Assembly (NCBI GenBank): GCA_009760885.1
Contig: CM019691.1
Span: 27,837,314-27,901,313, forward strand
Reading direction: 5' to 3'
DNA length: 64,000 bases
Source of the DNA: Achatina immaculata
Taxonomy: Eukaryota; Mollusca; Gastropoda; Stylommatophora; Achatinidae
Shown: in pieces, positions 1 to 10,268 of the stretch
How positions within the stretch are numbered: the stretch's first letter is position 1
Layout of the letters: every line of letters begins with the position of its first letter
Translations under genes and position numbers: made by a program
Notes under the pieces: model-generated
What the model saw: only the letters and a program-made list of their open reading frames with translations
The model's database searches: none
Told to the model about the DNA's origin: nothing

Positions 1-58
1 TGGATGTACAGCTTTGTAGCCCTGTCATACCATAGTTGTACATAGAGTATATTCTGTT

Positions 59-1281
59 CTTCTTCTTCTTCGTTCGCTTCTACCACCAAAACCTCACTGT
101 GATCCTACTGAATTTACGCCTGTGGTCCTCGTTAGATCCCGTGATCTCCTGTGCGGTCCCCGAAAGGACCACACGAGATCCACGAGAGGACCACAATGGG
201 TTCAGAGTATCGCAGGGCTTTAGCTTGTATTCTTGGTGTGTCTCTGAAGCGGATTGCGTGACACCGTGGTTTTCGTTGCACCAGTTTAATCTAGAGTTGG
301 ACTTTCTCATCGGAAGACCTCGGCGTGTTTTGAGATACCCGTGTATCACCGCCGGGTGAGAGGTGGTTGCCCATTCAGTCCAGAGTTGGACTTTCTCACC
401 GGAAAACCTCAGCGTGATTAGGATACGCAAACATCCCCGCTGGGTGAGAGGTGGTTGCCTATCTAGACTGCCCTGGTCCAGTGTCTCCGACTTCAGCATT
501 TTGCGGTCGTGGCCGCTACCCTTCCTAGTTGTGACCAGGATGGAGCTTTTGTCCAGGAGGACGAATCCTTGCCACTAGTGACTTCCACCCCTGGGTTGAG
601 CCGGTTTAGGCATATTATCCCAGTATGGGGGTGTTTGGGACGTGACCGACCTCTAGAGCAGAGGTACTGTGACATGCATAGCCTTCAAGACTCACCCCTG
701 GTGTGAGCCGGTTTAGGCAAAATTCACCAGTATGGGTGTATATCAGGCGTGACCGACCTCTAGAGCGGAGGTGGCATGACATGTCTAGCCATCAAGTTCC
801 ACCCCTGGTGTGTGCCAGTTAAGGCATATTTCACCAGTGTAGGTATATTTCGGACGTGGCCGGCCTCTAGAGCAGAGGTGCCGTGGTATGTCAGCGATAC
901 TATTGGACATACCGATTAAACTTCACTTTATCCTTTCCACCATCTTTTCACATCGGCACCGTACACCAACCTTTATTTCTTTTCCGCATTTTCTTCATTG
1001 ACCGGGAGGAGCTTCACGCCACGCGCGGCATTCGAAGAGTCTCTCCAGCAGTGTCTTGACCTCTGCGACAAGCCGGTTCATGCATTTCACCCGATATGAC
1101 TGCACTCAGGACGTGGCTGACCTCCAGACCAGAGGTGCCGTGATTTGACTGTTTGCTTCGCTTTATCCTTTCTACTACCTTTTCGCAGTGATGCTGCACG
1201 GCAACCCCATTTGCACCTTTCTTCGTTGGCCGGGAGGAGCACCGCTCCACGCACGGCAGCCGAAGAATATCGCCAACAGCG
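59..1281 (-). mobile_element. Element A copy 1, non-autonomous retroelement, complete insertion
   Basis: This is a 1.22 kb copy of the high-copy element A. The perfect 14-bp direct repeat gagtatattctgtt lies immediately outside both ends (45-58 and 1282-1295), so the boundaries are firm. The sense strand is minus: its 3' end reads GCGAACGAAGAAGAAGAAG. Inside are about three modules of roughly 95 bp near the 3' end (each with the ctttctcaccgg motif), then modules of about 106 and 260 bp that share a ccggtttaggcatat block and a CCTCT-AGAGC-AGAGG hairpin. A minus-strand reading frame of 139 codons (80-499) ends ...RFWW just before the tail. It is not recognisable as any protein family. The GAA tail, 5' truncation and target duplication show LINE-type retrotransposition, and the shared 3' end points to LINE-c as the probable mobiliser (inference). 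Confidence 0.85.
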
Positions 1282-1299
1282 GAGTATATTCTGTTAAAA

Positions 1300-1395
1300 G
1301 TCTATATTTTCCTTTGACCTGTCAGCATACTAGGAGAGTCATGTGGTCAGCATGACGTGATGCCTGGCCGCCTTTCTTTCCCCAGGTCCAGAAGA
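1300..1395 (-). mobile_element. SINE-S fragment (core region only)
   Basis: On the minus strand this reads through the SINE-S core, including a gatgctgaccacat-like block (here atgctgaccacatgac), followed by a gacaggtcaaaggaaaat stretch that matches other SINE-S copies. No tRNA head or terminal tail is retained. It lies between the element A insertion and the LINE-a fragment at 1424. Confidence 0.5.
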
Positions 1396-1423
1396 GGCCA
1401 GGCAAGGCCAGGCAATAAAACAC

Positions 1424-1735
1424 ATCATCATCATCATCAGCTGCCGTGCCGATTGGCTTTGGCTATTATGCTTCTCCAGAGTACACATGCAGGCTATCAG
1501 CTCAGTTGGTGATCTCCTCTCACACCATCCCGTCATATTGTCCTGTATCATTTCTCTTGGTCTTCCTCTTGATCTTCTTCCTTCTATTTTTCCTGTTATA
1601 ATATTTTCAATGCTCCCTCTTCTCATTGCATGTCCTATGAAAGTACATTGTCTCTCTTATTTTTTTTACACGATTTTTTGTTTCTCCAGCTCTTTTCATA
1701 CATTCTTCATAAGTTAGTTTTGCTGTCCAGGGGAT
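1424..1735 (-). mobile_element. LINE-a 3' fragment with target-site duplication
   Basis: This is a 312-bp, severely 5'-truncated copy of the RTE-like LINE-a. The minus strand encodes the C-terminal end of the RT polyprotein (KIEGRRSRGRPREM, then a GWCERR block) and ends in a (TGA)n tail, seen on the plus strand as catcatcatcat. The 10-bp direct repeat aataaaacac flanks it exactly (1414-1423 and 1736-1745). The frame is open for about 95 codons but is only the tail of a polyprotein, so it has no independent function. Confidence 0.85.
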
Positions 1736-1745
1736 AATAAAACAC

Positions 1746-2107
1746 GTAAACTTAAAACCGAATTTAGCAAAATTTCCAAGGTTACACTGTTATATTTAAC
1801 TGTTTGCGCTACATAATTTGCACATCGAATACAAGCTGAAGACCTGAGACGAACTGTCGCATTTGTGAGAGAGATTGTGGCGTCGATTTCTGAGCGAATG
1901 ACAAAGAAGGCGTCGAATACAAGTAATTTACATGACGCGTAAATACCATTTTAACTAGATTTCGTTGCTCTGAAAACTTCTTTGAGGACCTTCTTCGTTT
2001 GCTGTTCTGTCTGTCCAACGTATTTATTGCATCTTTCTCCAAAAAGCATATCTCTGTTTCTTCCAGTTTCTTTGCTGACTGTCCAAGTTTCACAACCATT
2101 TAGCTAC
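1746..2107. other. No gene recognised
   Basis: AT-rich sequence without a recognisable domain. The short reading frames on either strand match no family I know. Confidence 0.4.
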
Positions 2108-2119
2108 AGTGGCTCTATA

Positions 2120-2450
2120 GTCAGTCAGTCATTTGCATGTCCCTTGCGGAACTTTGCCTCCCTAACAGCACTTTTGTAGGCCTCTCGGTTGTAAGCAAGA
2201 TGTTCTGCTGCTGATGCAGCAATGATGTCTTGCAACCATCTTCGCCTTGGTCTTCCTCTCTTTCTTTTTCCCATTATATACCCTTCCAAGACAGTTTTCT
2301 CTAGATTATCATGACGTTTAATGTGTCCAAAATATTTAAGTTTTCTTTGTTTAATCCTCTTTACTAGGTAGCCTTCTTCAATATTACGTTCTTGCAGTAT
2401 GGATATATTTGTTCCTTTTTGTGTCCATGATATTTGAAGAATTCTTCTGT
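2120..2450 (-). mobile_element. LINE-b 3' fragment, interrupted on its 5' side by LINE-a
   Basis: The minus strand carries the C-terminal coding end of LINE-b (KRIK..KLKYFGHIKRHD-like, then KRKRGRPRRRWLQDI-like blocks, with in-frame disruptions) and ends in a tetranucleotide tail of ACTG type. A 12-bp direct repeat with one mismatch, agtggctctata (2108-2119) and agtggttctata (2451-2462), marks its insertion. Homology to the better copy at 36482-36972 stops at 2451, which confirms the truncation point. Confidence 0.8.
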
Positions 2451-2469
2451 AGTGGTTCTATAACGCACT

Positions 2470-4939
2470 CATCATCATCATCATCAGGTGCCGTGCCGAC
2501 TGGCGTTGGCTATTATGCTTCTCCAGAGTATCCGATCCTTCATGCAGGCCATCAGTTCAGTTGGTGATCTCCTCTCACACCATCCCGTCAGACTGTCCAG
2601 TATCATTTCTCTTGGTCTTCCTCTTTATCTTCCTCCTTCTATTTTTCCTGTTGTTATATTTTCAATGCCCCCTCTTCTCATTGCATGTCCTATGAAAGTA
2701 CATTGTCTCTCTCTTATCTTTCTGACAAGGTTTTTTGTCTCTCCAGCTCTTCTCATACATTCTTCATTAGTTATTTTTGCTGTCCAGGGGATTCGCAACA
2801 TTCTTCTAATAAACCACATTTCTGCTGCTTCCAATGATTTTTGTGCAGACTTGCCTATTGTCCATGATTCACTTCCATATAACAAGATAGGTTCAATATA
2901 GCATTTTAGGACTCGTTTTCTAACATTCATTGATAAAGATGTGTTAGCTAATATGTTTCTCATTCTCTGAAATGCAGTCTTTGCTTGACCTATTCTGTTC
3001 CTAATTTCTGTTTTGCATTTCCCATCTGAAGTTATTACTGCTCCAAGGTATTTGAATTTCTGCACCTGCTTTAGAATAGTTCCGTTTAATTTAATACTGC
3101 ATGCTGGTGGATTCTGTTTCTTAGATATAACCATAGTCTTTGTCTTTTTGATGTTCAAAGTAAGGCCTTTCTGTTCATTTTCCCTGGCGACTTTATCCAA
3201 GAGATTCTGCAGGTCTTGTTGGTTCTCAGCTATCAGTACCGTGTCGTCAGCATACCGAAGGTTGTTAATATTGTATCCTCCAATTTTTATGCCTGGTTCT
3301 GTGATGATTGTTCTTAGAATATTCTCGCTATACAGAGAAAAAAGGTCTGGAGATAGTACACATCCTTGTCGCACCCCTTGTTTTATAGGTTGGTATTTTC
3401 CAATTCCATTTTCAACTCGAACTGCTGCTTCTTGCTGCCAGTATAGATGTTTTACAATCCTCAGGTCTTTGCCGTCTATATTGATGTCTTCAAGCATTTT
3501 AATAATTTCACTATGTTTCACCTTGTCAAATGCCTTGGTGTAATCAATGAAGCATAAGTAGAGATCTTTCTGTACTTCTAAAGCTCTTTCTGTTAGTGTT
3601 CGTAAAGCATAAATGGCATTGTGTGTTCCCTTTCCTTCAACAAATCCAAACTGTTCATCAGCTATTTCCATTTTTATCTTTTTCCTTGTTCTTCTCATAA
3701 TGATTCTCAGAAGTAGCTTCGTTATGTGACATGAGAGGCTGATAGTCCGGTGGTCGTCACATTCCTTTGCACATGGTTTCTTTGGTAGTGCTATAAACGT
3801 GGATTTAATCAGGTCATTGGGAATATAACCACTGTTGTAAATATCATTCAGTAACTTGGTTATTATTTTTATTCCTGTCTCCTCTAGTGCCTCTATTTCT
3901 TCTATTGTTATATTATCAGACCCAGTCGCTTTTCCTTTCTTCATGTGTTTGATGGCATCTATGATTTCATCTTCAATTATTGGTGGTCCATCATAGTTTT
4001 CAGTATCTGGTGTTAATTCTGGTCTTTCTCCTCCATATAGCTCACCGATATACTCTGTCCACCTGTCCACAATGTCTTCTTTTCCCATTAACATTTTACC
4101 TTCTTTCGATTTCAGGCATCCTGTGGTATATTTTGTTTTCCTGCCTGTGAGTTCATTAATTCGTTTATGCATGTTTTTGCTGTCTTTATTATGAGCGTCC
4201 TCTATCTGTCTGCACTGTTCATTTAACCACACTTCTTTTGCTTCTCTGCATTTGCGTCTTATTTCTTTATTTATCTTGCTATATTTTTCCTCGTTATTTT
4301 TACTCCTCCTCCTCTTGTCCATCAGTCCTAAGATGTCGTCTGTCATCCATTTATTTTTAGGGGCTTCTTTTTTTGGTGGTATTATCTCCTTAACAGTTTG
4401 GTGGATAGAATCTCTTAACATTTCCCATTGTTCATCTATACTATTTATCTTTGCTATTGCATTGTATCTATTTGTTATAATAACTTTGTATTGTTCTCGC
4501 AGTTCTTGGTCATTTTTAAGAAGTTCTGTATTCAGTTTGATGTTTCTCACTTTTCTGCCTGCTTTCTTTAGCTTTATTCTAACTTTTCCACAGAGTGGAT
4601 CATGGTCACTATTGCAGTCAGCTCCTGGCATGGTTTTTGTTGTCAGTAATGCATTGCGGAATCGTTTGTTGATTAATATGTAGTCTATCTGGTTAAATGT
4701 CTTTTTGTCTGGCCTGCACCACGTTGCCAGTCTTCGAGGATGTTGTTTAAACCAGGTGTTTCCTACAACCATGCTATGTATTCTTGCCCATTCAATTAAT
4801 TTATAACCTCTGTCATTCCTCTCCCCCAGTCCATAGTCACCAACGATGTCCGAAGTTCTTCCTTTACCAACTTTGGCATTAAAATCTCCCATGACTATGG
4901 TAACTTCATGTGACTTTGTGTGTTTTAGTGCTGTCTCTA
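2470..4939 (-). mobile_element. LINE-a, 5'-truncated RTE-like retrotransposon
   Basis: This is the largest LINE-a copy, about 2.47 kb. A perfect 11-bp direct repeat, tataacgcact, flanks it (2459-2469 and 4940-4950). The 3' end (low coordinate) is a (TGA)n tail; the 5' end is truncated inside the endonuclease domain. The insertion lies next to the LINE-b fragment, and its left target copy overlaps the LINE-b target duplication, so LINE-a arrived second. The gene content is described in the following entry. Confidence 0.9.
2491..4939 (-). pseudogene. LINE-a endonuclease-reverse transcriptase, partial, one nonsense codon
   Basis: The minus-strand frame is open from 4949 to 2625 (774 codons). 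Its first codons fall in the target duplication, so the ATG is not native. Residues 1-100 are the C-terminal half of an apurinic-type endonuclease (motifs [10 protein letters not shown] and SDHDPL). Residues about 330-600 are the [44 protein letters not shown] and the catalytic YADDTVLI. The C-terminal region has [10 protein letters not shown] and [13 protein letters not shown]. The frame stops at 2625 where other copies read GRRSRGRPREM: the serine codon TCA has become TAA. About 45 residues remain after the stop. The domain order and the craniofacial-development-protein-2-like endonuclease indicate the RTE clade. The copy cannot move by itself because the endonuclease N-terminus is missing. 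Confidence 0.88.
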
Positions 4940-4950
4940 TATAACGCACT

Positions 4951-5179
4951 GTAATACTCTTTTACTCATTTTTAGTGACGTTTTCTTACTTATCAACATC
5001 TTCTTCATGTCATAAAAACCTGCTTTTTTGTCTTATCTATTCATGATTTTATTTCGTTTGTGTACTTGCCATCAGCTGATATTGTTGTTTACAAGGTTAG
5101 TGAATTTGTTTACTTGTATCAGTGCCTTTCCAGTTGAATCGATATTGCAGTTTGGTATATTTGGTATATTTTGGTATAT
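4951..5179. other. No gene recognised; short ggtatatt repeats
   Basis: AT-rich spacer. A ttggtatatt motif is repeated about three times at 5152-5180, just before the LINE-d fragment. Nothing else is recognisable. Confidence 0.35.
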
Positions 5180-5500
5180 ACAATGCAGAGATAAGACATA
5201 TGACTGAACAACAACCAGTCTCATGGGTGGTCAGGAAAAGGAGATGGACATATGTTGGTCACTTGATGAGAAGAAATGATCAGAGAATCCCAAAACAAGC
5301 TATCAAGTGGAACACAACAGGCCGAAGAAAAAGAGGCAGACCGCGTGAAACTCTGAAGAGGACATTATTAAGAGAGGCCAAATTAACAGGCATAAAATCC
5401 TTTGATGAGGTTGAAAGACTCGTCGAAGACAGGAAAAACTGGCGAACTACTTTGCGAGCCCTATGTGACGTTTAACGGCACGGGAAAGATATAAGATATT
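5180..5500 (+). mobile_element. LINE-d 3' end
   Basis: The plus strand is open for about 97 codons ending at 5475 (TGA? no: the frame closes at a TAA after ALCDV). It encodes the RTE-type polyprotein C-terminus: RRWTYVGHLMRRND, IPKQAIKWNTTGRRK, RGRPRETLKRT and DRKNWRTTLRALCDV. After the stop comes a short cggcacgggaaagat 3' UTR. Upstream RT sequence is missing, so this is a 5'-truncated copy. I could not define a target duplication. The same terminal sequence is tandemly repeated at 8682-8895. Confidence 0.75.
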
Positions 5501-5509
5501 TATTCTTTT

Positions 5510-5745
5510 CGATAATCAAAAAGACAGCCAACATTTCTTAGACATGTCATAAGAAACCAGAAGTTGGAGAACTTACTAATCACTGGAAAATTAAAGGGAA
5601 AAGGAGGGGAGGAAGGCCAAGAGTTGTCTGACCAAATGGCACGGAAAAAGAAAAGCAACTGAACCAATTGGAAATACTAAGGAGCGCACAAGACGGAGAA
5701 ACATGATCGCCAACGCCACCTGGCTCGGCACATAACAATAATAAT
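5510..5745 (+). pseudogene. RTE-type LINE C-terminal relic with (AAT)n tail
   Basis: In translation the plus strand shows QPTFLRHVIRNQKLENL, LITGKLKGKRRGGRPRVV, a stop, and then DGETstop-type debris before PPGSAHN. This is laid out like the LINE-a C-terminus (..[23 protein letters not shown]..) but clearly diverged. It ends in aacaataataatg. It is an old fragment with a stop codon and indels. Confidence 0.6.
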
Positions 5746-5920
5746 GTGAATATATCACTTTAGAAAGCACATAACTTAACGCAGATCTTTGATTCTGAAG
5801 CAAAATATTCGAAATCTGCAATAAACGCATTATGCTAAAATGATTAATGTTTGTAGCTTAGAAAGTGAATACGTTTAAAAAAAGGGGTTAAAATATTAAA
5901 GAAAATAAAAAGCTCAAAAT
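5746..5920. other. No gene recognised
   Basis: A-rich spacer between the RTE relic and the LINE-c derivative. It ends in the first copy of the 12-bp target duplication, gaaacaaaagaa (5921-5932). Confidence 0.35.
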
Positions 5921-5932
5921 GAAACAAAAGAA

Positions 5933-6554
5933 AACCCCTGTGAACAACTGTGTTAAGAACACACTTATCTTAACATAGTGTTTGTGAGACAGGGAACATG
6001 GATCTGTTTGCTTAAAATCCTCTGACCTACTTCTTTAGCCCAAAAACATGTAGCAATCAACACTAATTGTAATTGTTATTTTTGTCAAATGTAATGTCAG
6101 GTTCGTGGACGAATGGGGACATGGAGATCGCTGACAGGATAAGGAACATCTGGTGTGAGACCAATGAATTCAGGACGTGACAAGCCTATGGGTCTTTACA
6201 ATGATGTAAACAAAACAGAGCCAGCAGACTATAGGTGGCGGGGAATGGATATCGTTGAGGTACTCATCAGATTCCTCATCCCAAAGTCTGGGTGTCTCTG
6301 TGGAACTGTGTCAAAGCCGTCTGGTCAGCCAGCGCTTGCATGCTGGATCTGAAAAGTTTTGGCAAGGCCAGCCTACACCACTGTCTTCATGGCAGTCAGA
6401 GCAAGACCGCAGTTTGCTCTAGCAAGGAAAGGTGTTGAAGTCGGAGGTACCCAGCAAAAAGGCGCATCCCAAAAATCAGGGTACCATGTATCATCGCCAG
6501 TGTGCGTACGAAGAAGAAGAAGAAGAAGAAAAAGAAGAAAAAGAAGAAGAAGAA
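5933..6554 (+). mobile_element. Short internally deleted LINE-c derivative, complete insertion
   Basis: This 622-bp unit is flanked by a perfect 12-bp direct repeat, gaaacaaaagaa (5921-5932 and 6555-6566). Positions 5935-6500 align with the 5' UTR and ORF1 start of LINE-c (compare the minus strand of 31049-30455), including cccctgtgaacaactgtg and the MGLYN-VNKTEP-DY-WRGMDIVE coding block. Directly after this comes the LINE-c-like terminus TGCGTACGAAGAAGAAG with a long GAA tail. About 3.9 kb of the interior (endonuclease, RT and RNase H) is absent. The 65-codon frame at 6155-6352 preserves the ORF1 N-terminus but then closes. The layout, LINE 5' end joined to LINE 3' end, resembles the trypanosome RIME/ingi relationship (known precedent). 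The target duplication shows the short unit was inserted as such. Confidence 0.85.
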
Positions 6555-6659
6555 GAAACAAAAGAACGAATAAAATAACTGAAGCAGGAATGTGTAATTG
6601 TGTAAATTATGTTTAAGATAAAAACAGTTGGCTTTTATAATCAAGAGTCAAGAGCATTT

Positions 6660-7255
6660 TCTTTCCTTATGGCGCCCTCTGTAATGACAATAACAATAAC
6701 AGCAACGACAACAGTAACAACTAGTAACAACACCAAAAATAAAAACGAAGCAAAACAAAACAACAAAAGAAACAAGTAACAACAACAGCATCAGTAAAAA
6801 AAACGACAACAGTAGTAATTAACATTAACAACGAAAACAGTAACAGTAACAATAACAGTAACAACAAACGACAACAGTAGTAACAACAAAAATAGCAACA
6901 GACGACAACAGTAATAACAATAAAAGTAACAACAAACGACGACAGTAATAACAATAAAAGCAACAACAAATGACGACAGTAATAACAATAAAAGTAGCAA
7001 CAAACGACGACAGTAATAACAATAACAACAACGAATGACAACAGTAATAACAATAAAAGTAGCAACAAACGACGACAGTAATAACAATAAAAGCAACAAC
7101 AAACGACGACAGTAATAACAATAAAAGCAACAACAAACGACGACAGTAACGACGAAGTGACAACAATAACAGTAGCAACAAACGAGAACAGTAACAAAAA
7201 GTAAGAACAGTAACAACAAAAGACACCTGTAACAACAAAAGACAACAGTAACGTT
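6660..7255. repeat. A/C-rich minisatellite, 34-bp unit
   Basis: A degenerate tandem array of about 34 bp (acgacagtaataacaataaa, then agcaacaacaaacg) with flanking irregular aacaacagtaac runs. The plus strand is almost free of T outside taa. The long leucine/valine-rich minus-strand frames are by-products of this composition, not genes. Confidence 0.8.
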
Positions 7256-7259
7256 TTTG

Positions 7260-8680
7260 TTACGCCAAGGAGAGCCTTCTAAAACTATTATAAAATAACA
7301 AACGTTATTCAGTCGCCCTGGCATTGTTACAAGACTCCCTAGACAAGAACGAGCTCAGAGTCTCTCATGCCCTCCACAGTCTTATATCAACCCAGATGTC
7401 TGTACCACTTTGTTAACTTCTTTTTTTTCCCCCCTGGGGTAAAAAGAAAAAAACAAACAAAACAAACAAAACCACGAGGACGCCATGACATAAACACGCA
7501 TCTGACTAGCAAAAATAAAATAATACTGCCATTATTGTAGCCATGGTTACAATGTCTGCAGAAGCTAGCTAAAATAATATCCGGAATCTTACACACAAGC
7601 AACCCGAGAGAAATAAATAACGCTTTAGATTTGTTACGTGTGATCAGCTTGTTTGGCGCGTCTTGTCTACCGATTTTTAAAATATTTTTATTTTCTGGAT
7701 TAAAAAAAGAAAGGGGGGGGGGGATTTCCTAGATTTTTTTCGACATCTATTCCTATTCTTTGTTATGTGTCCACCCGAATGATGTCATTTGTCGATAGCT
7801 TGGCTTGCAGGACTGGGGCTAATATTTGTTTGTATTCTGCCGTACGCTACGAGGAGTAAATACGGTAATCGGAGAACTGGCAAACTGAGCGTACCAAATG
7901 TTTTCCAGTGAGATTCAGGAACAACGATTCTTTCGTTTTCCGACATGATGTAATCTAACTAGGAGCTGCGAGGACGACTTTGTGCTGGCCATTTTGTGGT
8001 GGTGGATGCAAGACTGATGCTGTCGTGGCGGAGTCCTAATGTCTGAATTGTTGATAGGAGAACCCAGACTTTGTGTAGTCTGCAGTTGCATGTCCGTGTT
8101 TGGGTGACTTTTTTTTTTTTCTTGTTTAGACTATCGATGCTTCGGCTTCCGTTAACGGAAAACAACGCTCCGTATAAAATTTTAAAGAGTAGAAACACAA
8201 GCGTATATGGGGTTGTATTAACCCGTCAGAATCGATTATCCGAGGTATCTTAACGATCATCTTGGCGCCTCTAGCGCGTGCGGTGGCTGCTCGGATATTC
8301 TCATCGTCTGTGGAAATGTCAGCGTGACAATTTGTTAGCAAAACACTGGTCACTACAATCTCAGCAATCCAGCATTTATCATATTGTTGTTTTGTTGTTG
8401 TTTTTCAGAATGAGTGTAATTACTACTAGGGTAAAACTGATACTAGTGGAATAGAAATAGTAGTTTTACATGAATGTAAAAGGAGGAAGGAAAGGCAAAA
8501 ATAAAAGACAGCGTTAATAGCACAGATTAATGAAAAACAACAAAGATAAACCAATATTTCCCCAAAACGCCTTTATCATGACAGAGAGATGAGAAAAGCA
8601 CTTATCTTTCATAGTTAGCCGTGAATAAAAATAGGCCTCATTTTTTTAAAAATTACGTTATGACATGCTAATGCAGGTTT
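7260..8680. other. No gene recognised; simple-sequence tracts
   Basis: About 1.4 kb without a recognisable domain. It contains a short aaac-type repeat (7450-7470), a G tract at 7713-7723, a T tract near 8109-8120 and ttg repeats near 8385-8402. Reading frames of 60-79 codons here match no family that I know. Confidence 0.4.
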
Positions 8681-8681
8681 T

Positions 8682-8895
8682 GGCGAGCTACCATGCGACC
8701 CCTATGTGACGTCTAACGGCACAGGAAGGATGTAGGATGTTAACTTAGGTTTGGCGAACTACCATGCGAGTCCTATGTGACGTCTAATGGCACGGGAAGG
8801 ATGTAAGACGTTAACGTAGGTTTGGCGAACTACCATGCGAGCCCTATGTGACGTCTAATGGCACGGGAAGGATGTAAGATGTTAACGTAAGTGTT
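8682..8895. repeat. Tandem repeat made from a LINE-d 3' end, 71-bp unit x 3
   Basis: Three consecutive 71-72 bp units begin ggcga(g/a)ctaccatgcga at 8682, 8753 and 8824. A fourth partial start at 8896 runs into family R. Each unit contains the LINE-d C-terminal codons (W-R-T-T-x-R-A-L-C-D-V-like, cctatgtgacgtctaa) and the 3' UTR block ggcacgggaaggatgta, as seen at 5440-5490. Units differ at only a few positions. Confidence 0.75.
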
Positions 8896-9010
8896 GGCGA
8901 ACCATAGCTGCCCAAGACATTGCTCCATCTCTTCGTTGGTACCTCCGGTAACAGGCTTACCCTGGCTAACGGAACAGGGATCGCCACAGTTTCAATGGCG
9001 GTGGAGCCTG
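8896..9010 (-). repeat. Family R dispersed repeat
   Basis: On the minus strand it reads gatccctgttccgttagcca, then a gcctgttaccggaggtacca block and gcagctatggttcgccaa. The same order of blocks occurs at 16385-16470 and 55940-56100, and the last block is tandemly repeated at 62425-62635. It may be the 3' end of a further LINE or SINE; its class is not determined. Confidence 0.55.
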
Positions 9011-9049
9011 GTAAGAAGTATCGCATACCCCCTGCATTTTAGCTGCACT

Positions 9050-9185
9050 CAGGGACTGAAAAAAAAAGAAAAAAAAGCTAATATGACCCTTGCCCAAGCC
9101 GACTTGATTGTGCGTCTCTGTATCCTCACCGCATAGCCTGCAAAGAAAGCCAGCTCGCAGTTCTAAGGAGACAGAAGAAGAAGAG
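9050..9185 (+). mobile_element. Possible LINE 3' terminus with GAA tail
   Basis: The segment ends in gagacagaagaagaagagg, a GAA-type tail like that of I-superfamily LINEs in this window. The preceding 100 bp could be a degraded polyprotein C-terminus, but I cannot identify conserved residues with certainty. Confidence 0.3.
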
Positions 9186-9225
9186 GTAGAATTACGTTGT
9201 GTTCTCGCTGGATTAAAAAAAATTG

Positions 9226-9254
9226 CTATTTCTTTCTTTTCTTTCTTTTTTTTT
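9226..9254. repeat. (TTTC)n tract
   Basis: A pyrimidine-only run, tttctttcttttctttctttttttttctttctg, immediately upstream of the LINE-a copy at 9265. Confidence 0.6.
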
Positions 9255-9264
9255 TCTTTCTGTT

Positions 9265-9713
9265 TAAACCTTTTAAAATGCTAAATTGCTGGAAGTGAAT
9301 CATGGACAATAGGCAGGTCTGAAAAAAAAAATCATTGAAAGCAGCAGAAATCTTGTTTATTAGAAGAATGTTGCGAATCCCCTGGACAGCAAAAATAACT
9401 AATGAAGAATGTATGAGAAGAGCTAGAGAGACAAAAAAAAAAAATATTGTCAAAAAGATAAGAGAGAGACAATGTACTTTCATAGGACATGCAATAAGAA
9501 GAGGGGCATTGAAAATATTATAACAACAGGAAAAATAGAAGGAAGAAGATCAAGAGGAAGACCAAGAGAAATGATACTGGACAGTCTGACGGGATGGTGT
9601 GAGAGGAGGTTACCAATAGAGCTGATGGCCTGCATGAAGGATTGTGCACTCCGGAGAAGCATAATAGCCAACGCCAGTCGGCACGGCACCTGATGATGAT
9701 GATGATGATGATG
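9265..9713 (+). pseudogene. LINE-a 3' fragment, frameshifted
   Basis: The plus strand encodes the C-terminal region of the LINE-a RT polyprotein: [12 protein letters not shown], [72 protein letters not shown], then a (TGA)n tail at 9692-9713. The frame is broken twice: near 9320, where an A run replaces coding sequence, and near 9505-9515, where the reading moves from one frame into another. The similarity begins at a point equivalent to about 2880 in the larger copy. No clear target duplication was found. Confidence 0.8.
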
Positions 9714-10268
9714 AAATCTTTATGTAAAACTACAACATGCATATACCTCTACGTTCAGAACGATACAGGATCTCAGAGTTTGCTGTTCAGGTCTCAGAGT
9801 TTGCTGTTCTGTTCAGTGACAGCAGTAGTAATGTAAGATCGTTTGTGTTCTTTCTCGTCGAAAGTTAATCCAGTCCTTTATGTGACCTTTACTGTAGTTT
9901 GAAAAGCTGTTAGATTATCAAGTAACATTTTGTCAAGAGGAATGCCTGTGAGTCACATACGAGACCTGAATGTCAGCAGTTTTTAGTAAGACAGTCCTCG
10001 ATGAGCTCTTACAAGGGCAAAATATGATGACAGATAACTATGTGAACTTAACTGTCATGGCCGCCCTCATTTCCGGTGGCACAAGTAGCAAAATGGCGCT
10101 CCGCGAGCTGAAATTGCAGTCAAGTTTCTCAGTAAAGTTTAATGGCGATTGGCATCACGTTTTGAACCGGTTTTTTTTTTCAAGATTTCATCTGTTCTAT
10201 TTTTGTCCACAGATTTCATCTGTTGTAGGTTTTAGACTTAGTCTTGCAATATTTGTTGATCTTAGTTA
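9714..10268. other. No gene recognised
   Basis: It contains a short duplication (gatctcagagtttgctgttc, twice, 9768-9812). A 101-codon frame (9970-10275) has no recognisable domain, and its 3' end runs into LINE-b sequence, so I do not call it a gene. Confidence 0.35.

Noticed and set aside
59..1281. Element A as a DNA transposon or LTR element
   Set aside because: No terminal inverted or direct long repeats, a fixed GAA-tailed 3' end, variable 5' truncation and 9-14 bp target duplications all argue for LINE-type retrotransposition.
6721..7324. Long leucine/valine/cysteine-rich minus-strand frames that look like membrane proteins
   Set aside because: They are translations of an A/C-rich minisatellite and exist in all three minus frames.
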